A stretch of DNA of 37,560 bases, taken from assembly GCF_000010645.1 (NCBI RefSeq), contig NC_011564.1:1-37560 (forward strand), given 5' to 3'. The notes beneath the pieces were generated by a model. The model saw nothing but the letters and a program-made list of their open reading frames with translations, made no database searches and had not been told where the DNA came from. Position numbers and translations under genes: made by a program. How positions within the stretch are numbered: the stretch's first letter is position 1; the number at the start of each line of letters is the position of its first letter. Positions 16,581-24,957 of this stretch are shown one piece after another. The DNA is from Candidatus Azobacteroides pseudotrichonymphae genomovar. CFP2. Lineage in GTDB: Bacteria; Bacteroidota; Bacteroidia; Bacteroidales; Azobacteroidaceae.

Positions 16581-17210
16581 TTACTTGCCTCCTTCCGGAG
16601 ATTTTTCTTCACTTGCCATTGGTTCTTCTTCAGAAGGCACTAGTTCTTGACTGTCTTCACTTGTAAGGTAATATGGAAGATTCTTCGCTTTACTAATAAA
16701 AGTGTCTGCTTTGTTATTGTATATAACCCATTTATTAGTATCACACAAATCATTATATTCGTTAATCTTGTCGTAAAGACGATCCATATAGATCAAGTTT
16801 TTGAGTTTTGGATTTTCCTCTAATTTGCATTCAACAGCCAATTTTCTATCGTTAAGGTTCTGTGCTGTTTTCCCTGATTTATAGAATTCTTTGAATTCGT
16901 GGTCTAGATCATTTATCTTGTCCCAAATATTATTTATCTCGTCATTTCGATAGGTAATTTCGCCATTGTCAATCTTACGCAGTACTTCATCTATATCATC
17001 TATCAATGAATTCCTTTCTGGAATAAATTCGTTTTCATTGTCGATTAATCTTTGTTCTTCCGTTTCTAAGCTAACTACTTCATCCTGTAGTTTTTTTGCA
17101 ATACTATAAAGACTTGGATGGCTATTTTTAGAAGGAGCAGTACTTCTGGGGGCTTTTGGAAAAGCAGAGAAAGTAAACAGCGATAAGAGTAACAGGATTT
17201 TGTATTTCAT
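16581..17210 (-). CDS. Secreted coiled-coil protein, single-unit version
   Basis: A 209-aa protein with signal peptide MKYKILLLLSLFTFSAFPKA and one copy of the helical unit found about five times in the neighbour at 17365-19698: KLQDEV start, SLIDDIDEVLRKIDNGEITYRNDEI core and a final KADTFISKAKNLP. A charged tail, PSEEEPMASEEKSPEGGK, follows. It is almost entirely helical and polar, so a periplasmic or surface coiled coil is likely. It is downstream of its large paralogue on the same strand, with a 150-base gap. Confidence 0.75.
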   Translation of the reverse strand: MKYKILLLLSLFTFSAFPKAPRSTAPSKNSHPSLYSIAKKLQDEVVSLETEEQRLIDNENEFIPERNSLIDDIDEVLRKIDNGEITYRNDEINNIWDKINDLDHEFKEFYKSGKTAQNLNDRKLAVECKLEENPKLKNLIYMDRLYDKINEYNDLCDTNKWVIYNNKADTFISKAKNLPYYLTSEDSQELVPSEEEPMASEEKSPEGGK

Positions 17211-17364
17211 AGAAGCTTTTATTTATTTCAAACGAAGATATAACAAATACTGAAAGTTAAGTTCAAGCAAAATAATAGATGCTCTATTTTATGCCAGTCT
17301 AAAACCATAATGCAAATATGTAAATCATAGATGGGCATTCATTCCGGATGCTTGTACTACAAGA

Positions 17365-19698
17365 TTATGGATGATTTGAAAGGTTAGCTGTTATACTATT
17401 GAAGGTCTCTACTTTTTTGTTGTAGATATCCCACTTTGGAATATCTTCTTCATCCCTAAAAGTATTCCATTTGTCAATCACTTTGTTGAAGTCAGTCCAA
17501 TCAACTAAATTTTCCACTAAATTTTCCACCATTTTTGAAGTTTTTCTTACTGCGTCTTCCCTGTTATTAAGATCATCCTTTCTGCTAGAAATGTCATCAT
17601 TTTTCTCATTCAGACTATTTATCCTATTGTAAATGTTCTTTATTTCTTTATTATATTTTTTAATCTCACGCCTATCAATTTTCTCCATTGCTCTATTTAT
17701 GTCATTTATCAAAGGATCTATTTCTGGAAGTAGATCCTTTTTATCAGATAATAGGATTTGCCATCCATATGTGATATATACCACTTCATCCTGAAGTTTG
17801 CGTACTGATGAGAATGTTTTTACTTTATTCTCCAAAGAATCTAATTTTTCTTCGAAGATTTTCCACTTTGGATCATCTTCTTCAGACATAAGAGCGTGCC
17901 ATTCATCAAGTACTTTGTTATAGTCAGTCCAATCAACTCCAACCACTCCTAGTGTTTCTCTTATTTCTTTTCTTATGCGATTAAATTCTTTAACACTATT
18001 GCTAATGTCATCCGTTTTGTTGTAAAGACTATTGACCCTACTATTGATATCTTCTATTTCATTATTGCAATCTGTGATCTCTTTTCTGTCAATTTTCCCA
18101 AAAATTCCGTCTATATCTCTTATCAAAAGATCCATTTCTGAAAGAAGTTTCTTCTCGTCAGAGAGTAAAGTTTTTCCTCTACTTGCCATATCCGATACTT
18201 CATTTTGGAGTTTACGTACAGCTGGGAAGTCCTTTGTTTTGCTTTTCAATATATCTATCTTATTCCAGAGTGTCTTCAATTTTTTCGAATCATACTCTTT
18301 GTTAACAAAAACAGTGAGAAAAATATCTTCATTATAAACCTTTTTACATTCTTCCCAGTTAATAAGCCACACCAGTGGATCTATCTCTGGTGTTTCCTCT
18401 TCTGAGAACATCGTAATGATTTCATCATCTCCTTCTTCTGATTGGGCATTATTTTTAGTTCGTTTTAAAAGAGGATCTCTTCTTATTTCGAAGAGTATAT
18501 TGTTAATTTTAGTTTTCCTGTTAGCAATATCAATGCTATCAATTTTGTCGTGAAAACTACATAGCCTACTATTAATATCTTTTATTTCGTTATTACAGTC
18601 AGTTATCTCATGCTTATCAATCTTCACAATAGCTTCATCTATGTCGTTTATCAATGCATCTGTCTCAGGCATTAACTTCTTCATATCAGATAGTACGGTT
18701 TTCCATTCCTCTGTGATTTTATCCACTTCATCTTGATATCTGCGAATACATGGGAATAATTTCACTTTGCTTACAAAGATTTTTGCTTTATCCCTGTAAT
18801 TATTCCAATTCGTACCCCATTCTTCATCAAAAGCATTCCATTCTTCAATCATTTTATTATGATCAGTACAGTCGATAAAGGATAGCACCTTTTTAGGATC
18901 TTCACTTATTTCTTCTTCTCTTCCTACAAGAGAATTACGCATTTCCTGAATTTTTTTACGTTTTCCGATAAAAGTATTTGTTCTGCTACCTACATCTCTT
19001 ATTTCATCATTACAGTCTGTTATCTGTCGATTGTTAATTTTCTGGATGACTTTGTCCATATCGTTTGTCAGACCATTCATCTCTTCCATGAGTTCATTAG
19101 CTTCTTGCAGTAAAGTTCCCCATTCCTTTGTAACGCCATCTGCTTCTTTTTGAATTTTACGCACAGATGGAAGGGTCTTCACTTTGCTCATGAAGGCATC
19201 TCTCTTATTGAAGTAGATATCTGATTTTTTATTTAATTCTCTATCGAAAGTGTTAAATTCATTAACTGCTTTGTAAAGGTCATTCGTATAAACTAGATCT
19301 TGCAGTCCTGAGTTTTCATGTAGTTGGCAATCAATAACGGCTTTCCTTTTATTTAAATCATCAATTTTATCTTCAGAATCAAGACCTTTGTCGCGGACAG
19401 TCTTTATTCTTTTGTATATATTTCTTATTTCGTTGTTGAAATCTTTAATCTGTTGATTTTTAAATTTTAGAAGAACTTTGTCTATATCATTTGTCAGAGT
19501 GTTCATTTTCAATAGCAATTTTTTACGATCGGAAAGTGTATTTTTTAATTCATATGTGATATCTCTTACTTCCTCTCTAGTCTTGTAAACGGTAGTAGCG
19601 AAATCTTCATTTGACTGAGCGAGGGCACTATTGTTTGCTTTGGGGAAGAATAACCCAAAAGTTAGAACAGAGAAGAGTAACAGAATTCTGTATTTCAT
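17365..19698 (-). CDS. Secreted coiled-coil protein with about five repeat units
   Basis: A 777-aa protein with signal peptide (MKYRILLLFSVLTFGLFFPKA, cut near residue 21-28) and roughly five units of 140-175 aa. Unit boundaries are marked by LPSVRKIQKEA (~179), FPCIRRYQDEV (~318), FPAVRKLQNEV (~494) and FSSVRKLQDEV (~631). Each unit has a L.ND(M/I)D..(I/L)..I...EITDCNNEI-type core, where ITDC(N)(N/D)EI is the most conserved piece, and a W-containing loop (EEWNAFDEEW, DEWHALMSEE). It looks like a long rod built by duplication, possibly a surface spacer or adhesin. No anchor, LPxTG or T9SS tail seen. Function unknown. Confidence 0.8.
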   Translation of the reverse strand: MKYRILLLFSVLTFGLFFPKANNSALAQSNEDFATTVYKTREEVRDITYELKNTLSDRKKLLLKMNTLTNDIDKVLLKFKNQQIKDFNNEIRNIYKRIKTVRDKGLDSEDKIDDLNKRKAVIDCQLHENSGLQDLVYTNDLYKAVNEFNTFDRELNKKSDIYFNKRDAFMSKVKTLPSVRKIQKEADGVTKEWGTLLQEANELMEEMNGLTNDMDKVIQKINNRQITDCNDEIRDVGSRTNTFIGKRKKIQEMRNSLVGREEEISEDPKKVLSFIDCTDHNKMIEEWNAFDEEWGTNWNNYRDKAKIFVSKVKLFPCIRRYQDEVDKITEEWKTVLSDMKKLMPETDALINDIDEAIVKIDKHEITDCNNEIKDINSRLCSFHDKIDSIDIANRKTKINNILFEIRRDPLLKRTKNNAQSEEGDDEIITMFSEEETPEIDPLVWLINWEECKKVYNEDIFLTVFVNKEYDSKKLKTLWNKIDILKSKTKDFPAVRKLQNEVSDMASRGKTLLSDEKKLLSEMDLLIRDIDGIFGKIDRKEITDCNNEIEDINSRVNSLYNKTDDISNSVKEFNRIRKEIRETLGVVGVDWTDYNKVLDEWHALMSEEDDPKWKIFEEKLDSLENKVKTFSSVRKLQDEVVYITYGWQILLSDKKDLLPEIDPLINDINRAMEKIDRREIKKYNKEIKNIYNRINSLNEKNDDISSRKDDLNNREDAVRKTSKMVENLVENLVDWTDFNKVIDKWNTFRDEEDIPKWDIYNKKVETFNSITANLSNHP

Positions 19699-19747
19699 AT
19701 GATGTTTTTATTTTTGCAAACGGATATATAATAAATTTAAGATTTTC

Positions 19748-20104
19748 ATGGAACTAAATACCTCAAGTTTGCGTGGATTCCTAATAGGTATTTTCAAGCT
19801 CACAGCACTAGCTATCCTGTGGATGTCTTTGTTTCGCATGTTCTATTCGATGGTGTATGGCATTGCTGGTTTGATAGACAGCAGCTATCATTGTGGAATA
19901 TATGAATGTTGGGATAGAGAATCATGTTTCAGCTTCTCCTGTGGAGTCCTTTCAGCTCTCCGTCATAATACCGGAGCAATAGTTGTTTCTACATTACTGG
20001 CTTCATTGAAGCTTTATGGATGGATTTACTGCTGGGATAAGCGGTGCGTCATTTGTCAGTGGTTGAAAGGTAAGTTCAAGCAAAATGATACTACTGAACA
20101 GTAG
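19748..20104 (+). CDS. Two-span membrane protein, 118 aa
   Basis: Hydrophobic segments at residues ~12-35 and ~70-93 flank a Cys-rich loop (CGIYECWDRESCFSFSCG); the end is basic. Size, spacing and the WMSLFRMFY motif match the protein at 12582-12923 (WLYLFRFSYG), so they are likely paralogues. It is read divergently from the coiled-coil gene, 49 bases away, so the two may share a control region. Confidence 0.6.
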   Translation: MELNTSSLRGFLIGIFKLTALAILWMSLFRMFYSMVYGIAGLIDSSYHCGIYECWDRESCFSFSCGVLSALRHNTGAIVVSTLLASLKLYGWIYCWDKRCVICQWLKGKFKQNDTTEQ

Positions 20105-20171
20105 GAGTTATGGGATATTTATCTGATACTTTTGTTTCTTATAAGCATAGATAGCAATCCCACTTCCGGTC

Positions 20172-20384
20172 TTATTCCTCCTCAGTATACTTGTCTTTTT
20201 TTAGATAGCTACATTTCTCTTTGATTTCTTTCAGTGCTTCTGTTGTAAAATCGTGAAAGTTCCTTGTTTTTTCTTTCTTCTCACGGAAGCAACTAGCAAA
20301 AGCAATACGTACAAGTAGGATTGTACATAGGATTGCACAGAAACAGCCAGCGAAGGTTACGGCAAAAATTTCTAATTGATTCAT
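20172..20384 (-). CDS. 70-aa single-span membrane protein
   Basis: One N-terminal hydrophobic span (residues ~6-30, VTFAGCFCAILCTILLVRIAF) followed by a charged, probably cytoplasmic helix (KEKTRNFHDFTTEALKEIKEKC). Not recognised. It is part of a run of small minus-strand genes (zinc ribbon, HU-like, signal-anchor). Confidence 0.55.
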   Translation of the reverse strand: MNQLEIFAVTFAGCFCAILCTILLVRIAFASCFREKKEKTRNFHDFTTEALKEIKEKCSYLKKDKYTEEE

Positions 20385-20430
20385 AATTTTAATAATTATT
20401 TATTATTCTTATTCTTAGTTATAATTAGTC

Positions 20431-20535
20431 CTATTCACATTTGCTGTAGCCGCATTCCATGCAATGAATGCAGCCTTCTTGATAAATGACTCGATCACTT
20501 CCACATTCTGGACAGACATCTTTTTCCATATTCAT
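20431..20535 (-). CDS. 34-aa zinc-ribbon microprotein
   Basis: MNMEKDVCPECGSDRV then EGCIHCMECGYSKCE: two CxxC pairs plus a CGYSKC end. This is very like the C-terminal zinc ribbon of class II (B12-dependent) ribonucleotide reductases and related fixed modules, here as a free-standing peptide. It may bind a Zn ion and act as a small adaptor or nucleic-acid contact. The residues are clear; the role is inference. It lies between the 70-aa membrane protein and the HU-like gene. Confidence 0.6.
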   Translation of the reverse strand: MNMEKDVCPECGSDRVIYQEGCIHCMECGYSKCE

Positions 20536-20588
20536 TCTGATAGATATGATCTAAGTTGAGTAGTTGTATAATTTGGGAAGCGTGAGCC

Positions 20589-21004
20589 TTACTTTTTCCT
20601 ATATATCTTCTCATTCATCAGTCTGAATTGTTCTGATCTGAGTTTGTTCATCGGATCAGCTTTGACAGCATTCCTTTTGGTTACAATGGCTTTGTGTAGG
20701 GCTTTCTCGTTTCCCTTTATAGCACTTTTGTATTTTGTGTAGAAATGAGCTTTCGCATAGTAATGCGTACCCATAAAGGAAGCAGGACTGTTACCAGAAG
20801 GGTTAGATGTACGCTCCGCAATAGTAAGAGATAAAAAGTTCCTCAAACCTACTAGTTTCCCTTCTAATAGTTTCTGCTTTATCTCTTCAATACATTGCAA
20901 GAAAACTTTCTTGACTACTTTTTTTTTGTCTCTTCGGTACTTTTCGATACGCTAGAAACTATATCGCCGGTGCTTATCCTTGTGTTACTTTGCTGCTTTT
21001 GCAT
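20589..21004 (-). pseudogene. HU/IHF-like DNA-binding protein broken at an A9 run
   Basis: The frame starting at the ATG at 21004 reads GDIVSSVSKSTEETKKK and stops just after a nine-A run (20919-20927, T9 on plus). Adding one A continues into VVKKVFLQCIEEIKQKLLEGK. The restored 138-aa protein aligns along its length with the intact 140-aa HU-like protein at 33518-33940 (GDIIRSASRASG, VVKDVFQQCIEEMKETLLSGK). The first codons overlap the end of the upstream gene by 20 bases, suggesting coupling. Long A-runs can be rescued by RNA-polymerase slippage, so the gene may still give some full-length product. HU/IHF proteins bend DNA and often help origins or recombinases. Confidence 0.75.
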
Positions 21005-21278
21005 AATGAATTGTTACGATGCTACAGATTACAGTTAGTATACCCAGTCCCCATAGGTTCCAATTTAGTTTTATGGCATCTTTGGCAGATTCAATATCAC
21101 AGTGTATACTGTTCAGTTCTTTATAGATCAAAGCTAGAGTAGCTTGAGAATCTTGCGAATTATCTTTTACAAGACTTTTTTCTGTAGCGTTCATCTGATC
21201 AGGGGAGGATGAACTAACGGATGGAAAAGTTGCTTCCATGCCCATAATGAGCGATAGCAACAGAAAGATTTTCTTCAT
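20985..21278 (-). CDS. Signal peptide, short helix and C-terminal membrane span
   Basis: A 97-aa paralogue of the protein at 5002-5304. It has signal MKKIFLLLSLIMGMEATFPS, a Ser/Gln-rich part, LALIYKELNSIHCDIESAKD (helix) and a hydrophobic anchor WNLWGLGILTVICSIVTI. Probably an envelope protein of unknown role. It is directly upstream of, and overlaps, the HU-like gene. Confidence 0.65.
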   Translation of the reverse strand: MKKIFLLLSLIMGMEATFPSVSSSSPDQMNATEKSLVKDNSQDSQATLALIYKELNSIHCDIESAKDAIKLNWNLWGLGILTVICSIVTIHYAKAAK

Positions 21279-21480
21279 TTGTACTTAAGATTTAATTATA
21301 GTGGAATAGCTATTTGTCTAAATATAACAGGAAAGACAGAAAAGAGTTTGCTGACTTTCCTGCGAACGAAACGAAAAGATAAAATATTATCTCATTAAAA
21401 TGTCTGCATGGAGATGATAAAATACTTGCACCGCATTGAGAATAGAACAATGCAATATTCAGATCATCTTGATAAGTCTT

Positions 21481-21882
21481 TTAATCGATTATTATTTTCG
21501 GTACATTGCTCTGCAGGTATTGAACCCATGCTTTCTTCTGTGTCCCTCCTCTGCTTACTGGAGTATATCCCTTGGCTTGCAATCCAGAGACAATATTGTC
21601 TATAATTTCAACAGCGTTAATGGGTGTCTGAACTATCCCTCCTATATCCTTGCAGATAATTCTTACACTACGCTCATAGTGGTTATAGGCATCAAAACAG
21701 GTTTTATTAGGATTATTATCACTGTAATAATAATCATCTGTTTTTCCAGATGGAGAAATTAGATAGATATGAATACTATTATAATACACGGACGAATTTT
21801 TCTGAATATCTGTTGCTTTTACTCCACAGCATGCTATGCTGAAGAGAAATAGTAGTGTGATTCTTAGTTTTTTCATGTTCAT
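21481..21882 (-). CDS. Small secreted protein
   Basis: A 133-aa protein; MNMKKLRITLLFLFSIACCGVKA is the signal peptide (an ATG two codons in is also possible). The mature part has SIHIYLISPSGK (strand), a central CFDAYNHYERSV piece, a helix (NAVEIIDNIVSGLQAKGY) and a final VPKIIID. This strand-helix-strand order with a hydrophobic-plus-ID end also occurs at 23577 and 26131. Function unknown; first member of the minus-strand secreted array. Confidence 0.65.
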   Translation of the reverse strand: MNMKKLRITLLFLFSIACCGVKATDIQKNSSVYYNSIHIYLISPSGKTDDYYYSDNNPNKTCFDAYNHYERSVRIICKDIGGIVQTPINAVEIIDNIVSGLQAKGYTPVSRGGTQKKAWVQYLQSNVPKIIID

Positions 21883-22083
21883 AGTTATATTATATTATGA
21901 TGTGTCCTATTATAATATCTGGCGTATCATCTCCTCTGCTGGATTTTCACACTTTACGTCGTGGAACCAGTTCTCTTTTATTACCAAAGCTATTTATTTA
22001 AATATTTACAAAGTTATATGTTATCTATGTCTTAGAGGATGATAAATCACTCTTCCATTCGCTTCGTGTACAGAAGGACTATT

Positions 22084-22335
22084 CTATCTATCAATCCACA
22101 CACAGTCCTTTTCTGTTATGCCCGGATAGTCATCTGTTCCTTTGGTAAAATAACACGAATCGGGTACAGGTTCTATTTTATACCTAGTTCCATTTGGGAG
22201 ATCTTCCCAGGGGACTTGTATGTAGTTATCTTCATAAGCAGCATGTTGTGCTTTCACAATGAAGGGATTAACAAATGGTATTCCCCAGAAATTCATAACT
22301 GTCATCAAGATAAGCATTAATTTTTTCATATTCAT
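22084..22335 (-). CDS. Small secreted protein, 'YGEL' family
   Basis: An 83-aa protein with a long signal peptide (MKKLMLILMTVMNFWGIPFVNPFIVKA) and essentially one domain: PWEDLPNGTRYKIEPV...YFTKG...PGITEKDCVWID. It matches the module at 2072, 25780, 27320 and 31537. Its ATG overlaps the stop of the upstream His-Xaa-Ser peptide gene (ATGA at 22332-22335), so the two are translationally coupled. Confidence 0.65.
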   Translation of the reverse strand: MNMKKLMLILMTVMNFWGIPFVNPFIVKAQHAAYEDNYIQVPWEDLPNGTRYKIEPVPDSCYFTKGTDDYPGITEKDCVWIDR

Positions 22336-22544
22336 CTACCTGAATAATGTGAGTAATGAGAACTATGGGAATAGTGAGAGGAATGTGAAGGACTCCAATT
22401 GTCTTGTGCATCACCTCCCATCCTTAGGATAATATTATTTGTAGTTTCTTTCTTCATTGCTTTAGCCTTATTCCCTTTGAACAGGAACCCACTAATAGCG
22501 AAAGCTGCACAAACCACATAATACAGAATTCTTTTAGGTTTCAT
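22332..22544 (-). CDS. His-Xaa-Ser repeat peptide (HxsA-like putative RiPP precursor)
   Basis: A 70-aa peptide with an N-terminal hydrophobic signal (ILYYVVCAAFAISGFLF), a short linker (NNIILRMGGDAQDNW) and a C-terminal HSS-HYS-HSS-HYS-HYS-GR, i.e. five consecutive His-Xaa-Ser triplets. Known HxsA-type peptides end in such triplets and are paired with radical-SAM maturases HxsB and HxsC, with HxsD. No such enzyme is on this plasmid, so any modification would depend on the host. It is coupled by ATGA to the next gene, which encodes a YGEL-family secreted protein. Confidence 0.65.
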   Translation of the reverse strand: MKPKRILYYVVCAAFAISGFLFKGNKAKAMKKETTNNIILRMGGDAQDNWSPSHSSHYSHSSHYSHYSGR

Positions 22545-22855
22545 ATAGGTTTCATAGAAGTTGGACGATTAAGAAATGTCAAAGACCAAAAATAAGTTTT
22601 CCCATTCAAAGATCGTCATAAATCGTACTTTTCAGCCTTCGCAGTGGGCTTTTCCCACTAGATTCATTCTGACGCATTTGAGGCCTAAATTAGCGTGTTT
22701 TGTGTTTTTGTGAAACAATTATATCAAATACCCCAGATAATCGTTTTTAGGGGCATAGAATAAGTCAATTTTCTCACCATCCTGAATCCAGGACTCTACC
22801 TTTGTTACATTCTTTACAGTGTTTGCCTTCTCTATCTGAACATTTGAGGCACGCG
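22545..22855. other. Gene-poor stretch with a short hairpin
   Basis: AGTGGG-CTTTT-CCCACT at 22643-22659 is a compact hairpin. The rest shows no convincing gene; an open frame at 22774-22998 runs into it from the right and has a Cys pattern CLKCSDREGKHCKEC (22790-22850). Confidence 0.5.
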
Positions 22856-23008
22856 TCAAAATCCCATCTTTCTTCTCTCATAATAGTTTTTTCTAAGTCG
22901 TCCTTCACATATTTTGGCAAAGTATTCCATACGATGCTCAAATTCTTCTTCGCTGATAATAGTATCCTTTTCTGACACTGGACCTTGATAGGCGTCAAGT
23001 GTGCTCAT
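22774..23008 (-). pseudogene. Possible frameshifted small Cys-motif protein
   Basis: From ATG 23008 the frame reads MSTLDAYQGPVSEKD and IISEEEFEHRMEYF, which resembles EILTSDEFEHRCTDF of the protein at 12270, and stops at 22856. Another frame (22774-22998, TTG start) provides the downstream CLKCSDREGKHCKEC, a four-Cys zinc-like motif. A single shift near 22865 would join them into ~77 aa. Either the first 50-codon frame is the whole gene or this is a broken one. Confidence 0.35.
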
Positions 23009-23106
23009 GTTCTATAGTATAGGGTAGACAAGTAAAGAATTATGCCAATTAGCCTGTATATTGTAATTTCCATACAAAATCAGAATCTTTTATGCCATCA
23101 AGATCT

Positions 23107-23445
23107 TTAACTCCTTTTTTTATCCCAGTTGGCACTATCATTGTCGTCTATGTTGGAATCCATTCTATATGAATCGTACGTTATTAAATCCGCATACGGA
23201 ACATAAACCAACACAAAATCAGTCCTCGACTGATGACTTCCTGTATATGGGTTCATATCGTTATGTCGTTTTTCGTCCCATGGTTTAATATCCGGCTTGG
23301 GGCGTAAATCAAAATTCCATCCCAATGCTCCTACACTTGTAGGCCATACTATTCCACGTGCATTACATGGGGTATCACAAAACATTCCCCACCAAAGTAT
23401 TGAGAGGAATATGAGTGTTGTTAGTTTTTTCATATCATTGTTCAT
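23107..23445 (-). CDS. Small secreted protein
   Basis: A 112-aa protein (or 108 from the internal MKKLTTLIF start) with signal KKLTTLIFLSILWWGMFC and possible cleavage after NARG. The mature part is polar with a hydrophobic beta piece FVLVYVPYADLITYDSY. Not clearly in either of the two recurring families. Part of the minus-strand secreted array. Confidence 0.6.
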   Translation of the reverse strand: MNNDMKKLTTLIFLSILWWGMFCDTPCNARGIVWPTSVGALGWNFDLRPKPDIKPWDEKRHNDMNPYTGSHQSRTDFVLVYVPYADLITYDSYRMDSNIDDNDSANWDKKRS

Positions 23446-23576
23446 CGTGCATGAAGTTAATCATGCAGGTTGCTACTTTAAAGTTAGCACAACTACGGCA
23501 TCTCTCGTTATTGATATGACGCCCTTGTTGTACGCCTTCTGTTATTCTCTGTACTAAATTCTCGCTATTGTCCATC

Positions 23577-24020
23577 CTAGTCTATAGTTACTGATTCTAT
23601 ATACTTCTGTGCTATTGTCCATCTGAAATATGCTGCGTGTCGTTCGCCTTTTTGCTCCAAGTCCCATATAATCAGCGAAGCAAATGGGCACCCGCATGAG
23701 CTAAAGAATGCACAAAGCTTATTGTACATAGCTTTACCCTTAACCTCCCCCTCTTTCTCTGTTTCGTTTAGATACGTTAATTCTATTACCACATCACTTC
23801 CGTCAAGGTGAGCAAGAAATGTTGCATCGTAACAGTCTTCCTTATCATAAAACTTATCACTAAGATCATGGTCGCCTTTCTCCATCGTTATCCATATCTC
23901 ATTATTCCAATACGTAGACACATCTACAACAGTAGACAGTGGATGACGCATACGGATTACTGTTCCAGTAGCTCCAAGCGAAGCTATCAAGAATAGAAAT
24001 ATGGCACATGTCTTTTTCAT
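23577..24020 (-). CDS. Small secreted protein, 'NEIWIT' family
   Basis: A 147-aa protein with signal MKKTCAIFLFLIASLGATG. The mature domain has WNNEIWITMEKGDHDLSDKFY, YDATFLAHLDGSDVVIEL, a helix (GKAMYNKLCAFFSSCG), and a final YFRWTIAQKYIESVTID. It is a close paralogue of 26131-26592 over the whole mature part, but the signal peptides are unrelated. The two Cys pairs could form disulphides. Function unknown. Confidence 0.7.
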   Translation of the reverse strand: MKKTCAIFLFLIASLGATGTVIRMRHPLSTVVDVSTYWNNEIWITMEKGDHDLSDKFYDKEDCYDATFLAHLDGSDVVIELTYLNETEKEGEVKGKAMYNKLCAFFSSCGCPFASLIIWDLEQKGERHAAYFRWTIAQKYIESVTID

Positions 24021-24038
24021 ACTTCGCTGTTATCCATC

Positions 24039-24464
24039 CTATTGGCTTTCTATTTTTACATCCTTAACATCTTTTGTATCAAAATAGACAGCTTGCTCCC
24101 AATTCCCATTAAAAAAAGGATCTAAATAATATATCTGCCATACCTCAGCTCTATATCCTCTTGAGCGAAAGGCTTGTCGTATATCTAACACAGCTTTATA
24201 CTCTGCTTCAGCTTTATCTTCCCATTCACTACATGAACCAATCATCTCTTCTCCTTCAGCTAAGCTAGGCAAATGACCAAGACCCTTCATCCATTGTTCG
24301 TGTGGAGTTGTTGCAAAATGGAATACATGTACTTTATCTCCTGCGTTAACAATAAAATCGTATGTAAAAATGTCATTATTCTTGAACTGTATAGTTATAT
24401 GCGTATTTCCATACGATAAGGCTGCGGACGCGATAAATAGTAGTGTTAGCAGTATTTTTTTCAT
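24039..24464 (-). CDS. Small secreted protein, 'DGTK' group
   Basis: A 141-aa protein with signal MKKILLTLLFIASAALSYGN, an N-terminal strand pair (HITIQFKNNDIFTYDFIV), a helix (EYKAVLDIRQAFRSRGYRAE), then an aromatic strand and FDTKDVKDVKIES at the end. Same order as 1657, 24461 and 32188. Its ATG overlaps the upstream gene by four bases (24461-24464), so translation is coupled. Confidence 0.7.
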   Translation of the reverse strand: MKKILLTLLFIASAALSYGNTHITIQFKNNDIFTYDFIVNAGDKVHVFHFATTPHEQWMKGLGHLPSLAEGEEMIGSCSEWEDKAEAEYKAVLDIRQAFRSRGYRAEVWQIYYLDPFFNGNWEQAVYFDTKDVKDVKIESQ

Positions 24465-24919
24465 CGTCTGTGCATGGTTATTATTAAGCGTCTTCCGTCT
24501 CGTGTTATATTAATATATTCTCCATCACCGTTCTCTAACCTAGTTATATTAGCAGGGTCAAGCCATAGATCATTCCACCCTCTAGAACTCTCTTCATGGC
24601 AATCCCACTCAATTATGGATTGAGGAGATTTAGTATTTATTTTGTCTACGAGTTCCTGATAAACATCTTTTGCTCTGTGAAACCCATAATTGGACCCATT
24701 CCAGTCATGGATACATAACGCGTGTTTAACATTCCCTCGTGGTTCTCCATTGTGTTTAGTAATGTCAAACGTCACATAGTGTGAATGCTCTGTTTCCTGA
24801 CGTATTTTTGTTCCATTTAAGAACGTTATCTCAACCCATGAGTTTGACCCGTAGGCCAAGTGAAACCCGAAGCCTAAGAAAACAAAGACTAGTATGAGGA
24901 CATTGAGTATTCTACGCAT
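24461..24919 (-). CDS. Small secreted protein, 'DGTK' group
   Basis: A 152-aa protein with signal MRRILNVLILVFVFLGFGFH...AYG. The mature part starts with WVEITFLNGTKIRQETEH, has a helix (AKDVYQELVDKINTK) and ends in INITRDGRRLIITMHRR. The signal-peptide DNA is nearly the same as at 26131-26592 (30 identical bases at 24858-24887 and 26531-26560), although the mature domains belong to different families. Confidence 0.7.
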   Translation of the reverse strand: MRRILNVLILVFVFLGFGFHLAYGSNSWVEITFLNGTKIRQETEHSHYVTFDITKHNGEPRGNVKHALCIHDWNGSNYGFHRAKDVYQELVDKINTKSPQSIIEWDCHEESSRGWNDLWLDPANITRLENGDGEYINITRDGRRLIITMHRR

Positions 24920-24957
24920 AAGTTACCTTGTTATTTTTAGGAGTGTTAGTAGTTTCT

